From Paracoccaceae bacterium (GTDB taxonomy: Bacteria > Pseudomonadota > Alphaproteobacteria > Rhodobacterales > Rhodobacteraceae), in NCBI GenBank assembly GCA_007134805.1, contig SLKB01000346.1, positions 1 to 12,019 on the forward strand: DNA of 12,019 bases, written 5' to 3'. The notes beneath the pieces are model-generated. The model saw nothing but the letters and a program-made list of their open reading frames with translations. It was not told the origin of the DNA and did not search any database. Shown piece after piece: positions 6,750 to 12,019 of the stretch. The position numbers and the translations under genes were made by a program. The number at the start of each line of letters is the position of its first letter. Positions within the stretch are counted from its first letter, which is position 1.

Positions 6750-8357
6750 ATGGGTTTTATCAAGGCACTGGCAAACTTCACCTTGCAGCGTCTGGCACCT
6801 GTGGTGCTGCTGGCGCTTTGTCTGACACTCGAGAGCCCGGCGCAGGCGCAGGAATTTCCCGCCTTTCGCGCAGCGCTGGCGGAACATGTCGCTGAAGATG
6901 CTGATATTGCGGAGTTTTACAGATCCCGGGACTTTGCGTCGCTCTGGACCGGGGCCGATGACGCTGGGCGCCGTGGGGCGTTGATCTCGGCGCTTGCACG
7001 CGCGCCGGAGCATGGTTTGCCCGCAAGCCGCTATGATCTGCCGGCGCTGTTGGCCTCGTTCGAGGCCGTCAAGAGCGACCAGGAGCGTGGAGCGCTTGAA
7101 GCGCGTGTGACACAGGTCTTCCTGCAATATGCACGGGATCTGCACAGCGGCGTGCTGGAGCCCGGACAGATTGATCGCAATATCGTGCGAATCCTGCCCC
7201 GACCGGATCCTGCCGAGCTGTTATCTGGACTGATTGCCGGGAACCCAGTGTCGTTCTTGCGCAACCTCGCGCCTCAAGCGCCTGAATATGCGCGGCTTCT
7301 GCGTGCGCGGCAGCGTCTCGAGGCCGTGATCGAAGCGGGTGGGTGGCGCGCGCAGGTGCTCGACGATCGGATCGCACCGGGAACATCGGGTCAGGCCGTA
7401 GTTTCGCTGCGCAACCGGTTGATCGCGATGGGCTATCTCGAGCGTACGGCCTCGGCCAGTTATGACCACGCCCTGCAGGCGGCAGTCATGCGCTTCCAGC
7501 AGAATCATGGGCTCGAGGCCGATGGAGTCGCCGGGCCCGACACGATCCGCGCCATCAATGTACCCGCCGAAGAGCGGCTGCGCGCTGTCCTCGTCGCGAT
7601 GGAGCGGGAACGCTGGCTGAACATTCCGCGCGGCGACCGGCATATCTGGGTCAATCTGACCGATTTCACCTCGCAGATCGTCGACCATGATCGCGTCACT
7701 TTCGAGACAGTGTCCGTCGTCGGTGCGCAGTCGAGCGATCGACAGACGCCTGAGTTTTCGGACCACATGCGCTATCTGGAGTTGAACCCGGACTGGACCG
7801 TGCCGCGGTCGATCATCGCGCGCTCCTATTGGGGGGCGCTGCAGACCGGGGGCGCGCGCCACTTGCAGATCGTGGACGCCCGCGGACGCGTGGTGCCACG
7901 CGATATGATCAATTTTGCCGCATACACGCCCGCGAACTTCCCGTTCAACGTGCGCCAACCGCCGGGGCCAAGCAATGCCCTTGGCGAAGTGAAGTTCATG
8001 TTTCCGAACCCTTACGCGATCTATCTGCACGACTCGCCCGAGCGACATCTCTTCTCGACACGCGTGCGCACGCATTCCGCGGGCTGCATCCGACTCAACG
8101 ACCCGCGCGATTTCGCCTATGAGTTGCTCTCGCGGCAGAGCGATGATCCGCGCGCCCTCTACCATCGCGTGCTGAATTCCGGGCCGTTGCAGCGCATCTA
8201 TCTTGAAGATCCGGTGCCCGTGCATCTGGTATATCGCACGGCCTTCACGAATGTGCGGGGCGAGTTGAACTTCCGCGACGACATGTATGGCCGCGATGCG
8301 CGCATCTATGACGCGCTTGTTCGGGCCGGAGCCATCGCAGCCGAGCAAGGCAGTTGA
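6750..8357 (+). CDS. YcbB/LdtD-type L,D-transpeptidase
   Basis: A 535-residue periplasmic enzyme that forms 3-3 cross-links in peptidoglycan or attaches partners to it. A signal peptide covers residues 1-33, with cleavage expected after AQA. The YcbB scaffold region follows (about 40-200, including RDFASLWTG at 60), then a peptidoglycan-binding repeat (about 211-270, GTSGQAVVSLRNRL to GPDTIRAIN). The YkuD catalytic domain runs from about 298 to 465. The active site is clear: H427 in YLHDSP, H433, and THSAGCIRL with catalytic Cys446. The ATG at 6750 gives a normal signal peptide and has GGAG just upstream; the frame is open upstream to 6654 but that part is not family-like. The divergent DUF882 gene is a usual functional partner. 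An ACP-ketosynthase pair follows on the same strand after about 105 bases. Confidence 0.93.
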   Translation: MGFIKALANFTLQRLAPVVLLALCLTLESPAQAQEFPAFRAALAEHVAEDADIAEFYRSRDFASLWTGADDAGRRGALISALARAPEHGLPASRYDLPALLASFEAVKSDQERGALEARVTQVFLQYARDLHSGVLEPGQIDRNIVRILPRPDPAELLSGLIAGNPVSFLRNLAPQAPEYARLLRARQRLEAVIEAGGWRAQVLDDRIAPGTSGQAVVSLRNRLIAMGYLERTASASYDHALQAAVMRFQQNHGLEADGVAGPDTIRAINVPAEERLRAVLVAMERERWLNIPRGDRHIWVNLTDFTSQIVDHDRVTFETVSVVGAQSSDRQTPEFSDHMRYLELNPDWTVPRSIIARSYWGALQTGGARHLQIVDARGRVVPRDMINFAAYTPANFPFNVRQPPGPSNALGEVKFMFPNPYAIYLHDSPERHLFSTRVRTHSAGCIRLNDPRDFAYELLSRQSDDPRALYHRVLNSGPLQRIYLEDPVPVHLVYRTAFTNVRGELNFRDDMYGRDARIYDALVRAGAIAAEQGS

Positions 8358-8390
8358 CACCCCCGCGGCGGAGACGCGCGCGGATTTGAG

Positions 8391-8430
8391 TTGATGGCCG
8401 TCGTGAAACTGTTACATTCCTTTGTGAAAC
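8391..8430 (+). promoter_or_regulatory. Predicted promoter of the ACP-ketosynthase operon with a 21-bp-spaced direct repeat
   Basis: TTGATG (8391-8396) and TACATT (8413-8418) match the -35 and -10 consensus at 4/6 each with a 16-base spacer. Two copies of GTGAAAC (8403-8409 and 8424-8430) lie exactly 21 bases apart, two helical turns, flanking the -10 box. This spacing could suit a regulator binding one face of the DNA. It is a pattern match only. Confidence 0.3.
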
Positions 8431-8449
8431 AAGGGCAACCCTCACGGAC

Positions 8450-8454
8450 AGGAG
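8450..8454 (+). promoter_or_regulatory. Ribosome binding site deciding the ACP start
   Basis: AGGAG lies 8 bases before the GTG at 8463 and 23 bases before the ATG at 8478. The spacing therefore favours the GTG as the acyl carrier protein start, adding five residues to the protein. Confidence 0.55.
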
Positions 8455-8462
8455 TGTGCTCG

Positions 8463-8750
8463 GTGGGACTGGATGTCATGCAATACGATCCGCAGATCGA
8501 AAAACGCGTCAAGGAAATCATCGCCGAACAGACGATGCTCGACCCGGCAGAAATCCGGCTGGAGGATGATCTGGTGGCTCTGGGCCTCGATAGCCTCGGG
8601 CTAGTCGAGTGCATCTTCGGCATCGAGGAAAGCTTCGGCATCTCGATCCCCTTCAATGCGAATACCCCCGGCGAGCCCGGCTTTGACATGTCATGCGTCG
8701 GTGCGATCATCGCGGAAGTCGAGAAGCTGGTGGCCCGACAGCCCGCATGA
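8463..8750 (+). CDS. Acyl carrier protein, NodF-like
   Basis: A 95-residue acyl carrier protein. The phosphopantetheine attachment motif LGLDSLGLVE is clear, with Ser44 carrying the prosthetic group. Helix II continues as ECIFGIEESFGISI. The part after it, PFNANTPGEPGFDMSCVGAIIAEVEKLV, is longer before the last helix than in housekeeping AcpP, as in specialised carriers such as NodF and AcpXL. I prefer the GTG start at 8463, since a good AGGAG lies 8 bases upstream; the ATG at 8478 (MQYDPQIEKRV) is the alternative, and the two differ only by five residues. The gene overlaps the next by ATGA, so this carrier is almost certainly the dedicated partner of that ketosynthase. The acyl product is unknown. 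It is not the housekeeping carrier, which normally sits with fabD, fabG and fabF. Confidence 0.9.
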   Translation: MGLDVMQYDPQIEKRVKEIIAEQTMLDPAEIRLEDDLVALGLDSLGLVECIFGIEESFGISIPFNANTPGEPGFDMSCVGAIIAEVEKLVARQPA

Positions 8751-9958
8751 GGCGGGTTGTCATCACGGGCGCAGGCACGCTCAACCCGCTCGGGGCGGAT
8801 ACGGCACAGACCTGTGCGGCCCTGCGCGCGGGGAAGTGTGCGATCGGGCCCTTGAGTTGCCGCGATGTGGCGCGTCTGACGATCCAGATCGGAGCCGAAA
8901 TCAGGGGTTTTGATCCGGCAGCACATTTTGCACGCAACAGCTTGTCGCTGCTCGATCGGTTCAGTCAGATTGCACTGGTCTCGGCGCGGCAGGCGGTCGC
9001 GCAATCCGGGCTCGAGATCGATGCGGCGCTCGGCCTGCGCGCAGGCGTGGTCATGGGCACGGCAGGTGGTGGAAACCTGACCGTCGATGACAATTACCGC
9101 ACTGTCTACGAGGAAGGCAAAAACCGCGTTCATCCGCTGGTGGTGCCACGGTTGATGCATAATGCCGCCGCCTCGCATATCTCGATGGAATTCGGGCTGA
9201 AGGGCCCGTCCTGGACTGTCTCGACCGCCTGCGCCTCGGCCAATCATGCAATGGGGCAGGCGTTTCACATGGTGCGCGGCGGCGGCGCGGATGTGATGCT
9301 GACGGGCGGGTCTGACGCGATGCTGGGCTTCGGGGGCATCAAGGCGTGGGAGGGGTTGCGCGTGATGTCGCGCGACACCTGCCGGCCCTTCTCGCGCGAC
9401 CGCTCTGGTCTGGTCCAGGGCGAGGGGGGCGCGGTGTTCGTTTTTGAGGCTTTCGAGCACGCAAAGGCACGCGGCGCCGAGATCCTTGCCGAAGTGGCCG
9501 GGTTCGGGATGAGCGCCGATGCCGGCGACATCGTGATGCCCGATCAGGATGGCCCGCTGCGCGCGATGCGCGCGGCCCTTGCCGATGCGGGGCTCAACCA
9601 AGAGGATGTCGATTACGTCAATGCCCATGGCACAGGCACGGCGGCCAATGACCGGACCGAGGCTGCCGCATTGCGCGTCCTGCTCGGCGATCATCTGGAC
9701 CGTTGCCCGGTCTCGTCGACGAAGTCGATGCACGGCCACCTGATCGGCGGCACGAGCGCGGTCGAATTGCTGGCCTGCGTGATGGCGCTGCGCGAGCATG
9801 TCATCGCGCCGACTGTGAACTTCACCGAGGTTGACCCGGACTGCGCGCTCGACCCTGTGCCGAACGAGGCGCGCGAGGCGCGCGTGCAGGTCGCAATGTC
9901 GAATGCTTTCGCCTTCGGCGGACTTAACGCGGTGCTGGTGCTGCGCTCGGCACCGTGA
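8747..9958 (+). CDS. Beta-ketoacyl-ACP synthase (FabF/KAS II family), NodE-like
   Basis: A 403-residue condensing enzyme that extends an acyl chain by two carbons on a carrier protein. The thiolase-fold triad is complete: Cys162 in VSTACASANHA, His294 in VNAHGTGT and His331 in STKSMHGHL. Several stretches look more like rhizobial NodE than housekeeping FabF: ACASANHAMGQ, DTCRPFSRDRSGLVQGEG, TAANDRTEAAAL and STKSMHGH, where FabF usually has TGH. NodE, with NodF, builds the special acyl chain of nodulation factors. No other nodulation gene is here, so the role is more likely a lipid for the envelope or a secondary product; that is inference. Its ATG overlaps the carrier gene's stop (ATGA at 8747-8750). 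Its stop codon lies one base from the end of the convergent MarR gene. Confidence 0.92.
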   Translation: MRRVVITGAGTLNPLGADTAQTCAALRAGKCAIGPLSCRDVARLTIQIGAEIRGFDPAAHFARNSLSLLDRFSQIALVSARQAVAQSGLEIDAALGLRAGVVMGTAGGGNLTVDDNYRTVYEEGKNRVHPLVVPRLMHNAAASHISMEFGLKGPSWTVSTACASANHAMGQAFHMVRGGGADVMLTGGSDAMLGFGGIKAWEGLRVMSRDTCRPFSRDRSGLVQGEGGAVFVFEAFEHAKARGAEILAEVAGFGMSADAGDIVMPDQDGPLRAMRAALADAGLNQEDVDYVNAHGTGTAANDRTEAAALRVLLGDHLDRCPVSSTKSMHGHLIGGTSAVELLACVMALREHVIAPTVNFTEVDPDCALDPVPNEAREARVQVAMSNAFAFGGLNAVLVLRSAP

Positions 9959-9959
9959 A

Positions 9960-10493
9960 CTACCGCCCGCTTGCGCTGCGTAACAACGGAAGCGGGCTTT
10001 CCTCTGCCCCGTCCATCGTCTGAACTGTGTCCCGCAACTCGTTGAGAAGATCGAGCAATGTGTCGAGCCGATCGGGCCCGAATGCTTGGGCAAGCTGCCG
10101 GTAGGTAGGCTCGGATTCCAGCACGACCTCCTTGAAGAGCGCGCGCCCTTCCTGCGTCAGGCGGACCATGTGGCGGCGCGCGTCGGCGCATTCGACCGGT
10201 GCGATCAGACCACGCAATGTCAGGCTGCGAAAGATCCGGGTGAGCGACGGCGGCAGAATGACACAGCGCTCCGCCAGGGTCTTGGCATCGAGGGCCTCGG
10301 CATCGGCCAGCGCCCGCAGCACCCGCCATTGCGGCATGGTCAGCTCATGGCTGTCGATGAAGGGCTTGAACAACCGGGTCGTCGCTTCTCGCGCGCGCAA
10401 AAGCGCAATCGGAAGCGATTTTTCGAATTTGCGCAAAGCTTTCTGTTGCGCCACGGGAGCGTCGTGGGACGCGCCGGTCTTTGGTTCGGGCAT
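9960..10493 (-). CDS. hpaR: MarR-family transcriptional regulator, HpaR-like
   Basis: A 177-residue MarR-type repressor of the HpaR subgroup, recognisable by KFEKSLPIALLRAREATTRLF (22-42) and LTMPQWRVLRALAD (51-64). The winged helix-turn-helix has its recognition helix at about 82-95 (PSLTRIFRSLTLRG), and the wing is DARRHMVRLT at 104-113. HpaR classically controls homoprotocatechuate degradation, but no such genes are near, so its ligand and targets here are unknown. I chose the ATG at 10493, not the one at 10526, because the upstream ATG falls inside the predicted -10 box. A perfect 14-bp palindrome overlaps the -35 box, which suggests autorepression. The 3' end is convergent with the ketosynthase gene, one base away. 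Confidence 0.88.
   Translation of the reverse strand: MPEPKTGASHDAPVAQQKALRKFEKSLPIALLRAREATTRLFKPFIDSHELTMPQWRVLRALADAEALDAKTLAERCVILPPSLTRIFRSLTLRGLIAPVECADARRHMVRLTQEGRALFKEVVLESEPTYRQLAQAFGPDRLDTLLDLLNELRDTVQTMDGAEESPLPLLRSASGR
9965..10000 (+). terminator. Hairpin ending the ACP-ketosynthase operon, inside the MarR gene 3' end
   Basis: GCCCGCTT (9965-9972) pairs perfectly with AAGCGGGC (9990-9997), with a 17-base loop, followed by TTT. It begins 7 bases after the ketosynthase stop codon. The whole stem lies within the last codons of the convergent MarR-family gene. The loop is large and the T-run short, so termination strength is uncertain. Confidence 0.45.
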
Positions 10494-10521
10494 AGTCTCG
10501 CCTGTGCAACATCTTTTGGGA

Positions 10522-10549
10522 ACCATAACAAGCCATGTCCTATTTTCAA
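10522..10549 (-). promoter_or_regulatory. Predicted promoter of the HpaR-like gene
   Basis: On the minus strand, TTGAAA (10544-10549) matches 5/6 of the -35 consensus and TATGGT (10522-10527) matches 4/6 of the -10, with a 16-base spacer. Transcription would begin near 10515, downstream of the ATG at 10526. That supports the start codon at 10493. Confidence 0.45.
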
Positions 10550-10556
10550 TTGAAAA
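10543..10556. promoter_or_regulatory. Perfect 14-bp palindrome, likely MarR/HpaR operator
   Basis: TTTTCAATTGAAAA is a perfect palindrome and overlaps the predicted -35 box of the HpaR-like gene. MarR-family repressors bind AT-rich palindromes of about this size at their own promoters. An exact 14-base palindrome in GC-rich DNA is unlikely by chance. Binding by this protein is inference. Confidence 0.55.
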
Positions 10557-10736
10557 CTATTTCGCGCATGCAGCGACATCTTGTCCGATCCTGCTGAGCA
10601 CATCAGACGGGCGGGGCAGGCGCCATTCAAGGCGCGCGGATCAATTCACTGGGCGTGCATGCATCGCAGGGCTTGAAGGGGCGCGCGGTTTTCGGCAAGA
10701 GCGCGGCCAAACCCAAGACAGAGCAGGACAGGCAAG

Positions 10737-10991
10737 ATGAGCAATATAGAGACTGACGCCTATAATGTGACCGCCGAAGAACTCAGGCAGTTCGTCGAGC
10801 GCTTCGAGCATCTGGAAGCCGAGAAGAAGGACATCGCGGACCAGCAGAAAGAAGTGCTGGCCGAGGCCAAGGGGCGCGGCTACGACATCAAGGTGCTGCG
10901 CAAGATCATCGCGCTGCGCAAACGCAAGCCCGACGAGATCGCCGAGGAAGAAGCGGTCCTCGACCTCTACAAGGCAGCGCTCGGGATGTAA
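10737..10991 (+). CDS. gapR: GapR (DUF2312) nucleoid-associated protein
   Basis: An 84-residue DNA-binding protein of the DUF2312 family. The Caulobacter member GapR binds overtwisted AT-rich DNA ahead of moving polymerases and forks, and stimulates topoisomerase IV and gyrase. The sequence is almost entirely charged helix. An N-terminal coiled coil, VTAEELRQFVERFEHLEAEK (residues 11-30), drives dimerisation in the family. It is followed by DIADQQKEVLAEAKGRGYDIK and the lysine/arginine-rich VLRKIIALRKRKPDEIAEEE. Length and sequence fit the family closely. The ATG at 10737 has AGGA eight bases upstream. A strong hairpin follows the gene, so it is probably a single-gene transcript. It diverges from the HpaR-like gene across about 240 bases. 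I see no clear promoter in front of it. Confidence 0.93.
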   Translation: MSNIETDAYNVTAEELRQFVERFEHLEAEKKDIADQQKEVLAEAKGRGYDIKVLRKIIALRKRKPDEIAEEEAVLDLYKAALGM

Positions 10992-11025
10992 GGTGCGGGC
11001 AGGCTGGTCCATGCCGCACGCCAAT

Positions 11026-11054
11026 GCCTGTGGCGGCCTTCTTGCCACAGGTTT
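11026..11054 (+). terminator. Intrinsic-type terminator after gapR
   Basis: CCTGTGGC (11027-11034) pairs perfectly with GCCACAGG (11044-11051), with a 9-base loop, followed by TTT; an outer G-T pair may extend the stem. It starts about 35 bases after the gapR stop. The T-run is short, as is common in GC-rich alphaproteobacteria. Confidence 0.6.
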
Positions 11055-11074
11055 CGCTCCGGCAGGCGGGGGGT

Positions 11075-11103
11075 TTGCCTCTGGCTGCGCCATCGGCTAG
11101 CAC
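11075..11103 (+). promoter_or_regulatory. Weak promoter-like pair before the lipoprotein gene
   Basis: TTGCCT (11075-11080) and TAGCAC (11098-11103) are 17 bases apart and sit between the gapR terminator and the lipoprotein gene. Each matches only 3/6 of consensus. Position, rather than sequence, is the main argument. Confidence 0.25.
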
Positions 11104-11132
11104 AAGGCAGATCGACGTTCAGGAGGGGTCGC

Positions 11133-11771
11133 ATGCCCATGTCTTTTTTCCCAACGCGCACTCTTGGGCTCATCGGGCTCCTGGCGCTGCTCCAAGCCTG
11201 TGCGAGTGGGCGGCAACTTGGCGAGCAGCGGGAAGAACTCGGCGATTTCTTTCTCAGCCACGCGGTCGTGGTGGCAGATACGGCGACCGTCGGCCCGGCC
11301 TCGCGCCGGGTCGAGGCTGAAGAATGGGAACAAACCCTGATTGCAGAGATGCGCCGCCGGTTCGACCGTTATGAGGGCGACCGGCTCTATCATCTGGGGG
11401 TGTCGGTGGATGGCTATATCCTCGCGATACCGGGCATCCCGCTGGTGGCCGCGCCACGCTCGGCGCTGATCCTCGGGGTTACGGTCTGGGATGATGCGGC
11501 TGGCGAGAAGATCAACGAGCGCCCGCACCGGATCACGGTTCTTGAAAGTCTCTCGGGGGAGACCGTGATCGGGTCCGGTCTCACGCAATCGGCCGAAGAG
11601 CAGATGCGCAACCTGTCCGAGAACGCCGTCGCTGCGATCGAGCGCTGGCTGGCCTCTAACCCGGAATGGTTCGACCCTGACCGGGACCGCGCCCCTCTGC
11701 CCGAAGACGCGGCCGATGACGCGGGCGAGGGCAGGGCGATTGACCTCTCCGCTCTCGCTCCGGCTGAGTGA
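11133..11771 (+). CDS. Putative lipoprotein of unknown family
   Basis: A 212-residue predicted lipoprotein that I cannot assign to a named family. A short hydrophobic signal (residues 10-22) ends in a lipobox-like LLQAC, with Cys23 as the lipid-bearing residue. The Gln at -2 is not the usual small residue, so the lipobox is imperfect. The mature part includes VVVADTATVGPASRRVEAEEWEQ (46-68), an MRRRFDRYEGDRLYHLGVSVDGYILAIPGIP stretch, a predicted beta-rich middle, a helix SAEEQMRNLSENAVAAIERWLA, and an acidic, low-complexity tail. AGGAGGGG lies 6 bases before the ATG at 11133; a second ATG at 11139 is possible. The mature protein probably sits in the periplasm, anchored to the inner or outer membrane. 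It lies upstream of the EF-Tu gene, but a promoter between them suggests separate transcription. Confidence 0.8.
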   Translation: MPMSFFPTRTLGLIGLLALLQACASGRQLGEQREELGDFFLSHAVVVADTATVGPASRRVEAEEWEQTLIAEMRRRFDRYEGDRLYHLGVSVDGYILAIPGIPLVAAPRSALILGVTVWDDAAGEKINERPHRITVLESLSGETVIGSGLTQSAEEQMRNLSENAVAAIERWLASNPEWFDPDRDRAPLPEDAADDAGEGRAIDLSALAPAE

Positions 11772-11811
11772 GTATCCGTCTTGGTGAAGCGGGGCTCGCG
11801 TCAAAGCGCGC

Positions 11812-11840
11812 TTGATTTTCCGGCCCAGCCTGAGTATCAG
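11812..11840 (+). promoter_or_regulatory. Predicted promoter for the EF-Tu gene
   Basis: TTGATT (11812-11817) and TATCAG (11835-11840) match the -35 and -10 consensus at 4/6 each, with a 17-base spacer. Transcription would start near 11847, leaving a leader of about 52 bases. It lies in the 127-base gap between the lipoprotein and EF-Tu genes. Confidence 0.4.
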
Positions 11841-11898
11841 CCGCGCGTGTCATTCGGGCCGGTGTTCCAGGCCCATAATTCAAAAGGGTGCCCAACTC

Positions 11899-12019
<121 letters not shown>

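Noticed and set aside
6365..6781. Upstream extension of the DUF882 frame to 328 codons
   Set aside because: The added part crosses the predicted promoter and hairpin and the start of the divergent gene, and would place the Tat signal in mid-protein.
8354..8359. Perfect TTGACA hexamer overlapping the transpeptidase stop codon
   Set aside because: No acceptable -10 box lies 15-19 bases downstream; the sequence there is almost pure G and C.
7221..8360. 379-codon minus-strand frame opposite the L,D-transpeptidase gene
   Set aside because: It is rich in Arg, His and Ala with no domain and lies entirely opposite a gene with a full catalytic motif.
8306..10093. 595-codon minus-strand frame opposite the ACP and ketosynthase genes
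   Set aside because: It crosses both genes and part of the MarR gene, and has no family features.
10566..10666. Two copies of GCATGCAGCG-like sequence 91 bases apart before gapR
   Set aside because: The match is imperfect (9 of 10), the core GCATGC is itself palindromic, and no promoter geometry links the copies.
11797..11810. CGCG-TCAAAG-CGCG hairpin after the lipoprotein gene
   Set aside because: The stem has only four base pairs, too short for a terminator; the following T-rich bases belong to the predicted tuf promoter.

Overview
The window reads as chromosomal DNA of a GC-rich alphaproteobacterium, most likely a member of the Rhodobacteraceae (roseobacter-type). Evidence for this is the NaAtm1-type exporter, the long-N-terminus KpsE-like capsule export protein with its KpsT partner, the DUF882/M15-type protein facing a YcbB-type L,D-transpeptidase, a GapR (DUF2312) nucleoid protein, an HpaR-like MarR regulator and an alphaproteobacterial EF-Tu. 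I see no insertion sequence, phage gene, CRISPR array, tRNA or rRNA, and base composition looks even throughout. The genus assignment is inference from recognised families.

Layout, left to right. (1) Plus strand: an ABC exporter of the Atm1 type, cut at its 5' end by the window edge, then a HI0933/BaiN-type flavoprotein. (2) Minus strand: a two-gene capsule export operon, kpsT (ATPase) then kpsE (inner-membrane adaptor), overlapping by 17 bases; kpsT has a leader of about 95 bases containing a 9-bp perfect dyad. (3) A Tat-exported DUF882 peptidase-like protein (minus) and a periplasmic L,D-transpeptidase (plus) diverge from a 385-base intergenic region, which holds a plausible promoter and an 11-bp hairpin in the DUF882 leader. 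(4) Plus strand: a small acyl carrier protein and a ketosynthase overlapping by ATGA, together closely resembling the NodF/NodE pair. They end in a hairpin that lies inside the 3' end of the convergent HpaR-like MarR gene. (5) The MarR gene (minus) has a 14-bp perfect palindrome over its predicted -35 box. (6) Plus strand: gapR with its own terminator, a lipoprotein of unknown family, and the first 40 codons of an EF-Tu gene at the right edge.

Much of the middle of the window concerns the cell envelope: capsule export (kpsTE), peptidoglycan cross-linking or remodelling (L,D-transpeptidase, DUF882) and a dedicated acyl-chain-building pair (ACP plus ketosynthase). The most interesting item is the NodFE-like ACP-ketosynthase pair in a non-symbiotic envelope setting. 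Its product is unknown from sequence alone. The other signals worth checking are the small regulatory structures: the MarR palindrome, the kpsT leader dyad, the DUF882 leader hairpin and the terminator embedded in a convergent gene. No clearly unprecedented multi-gene system is visible.
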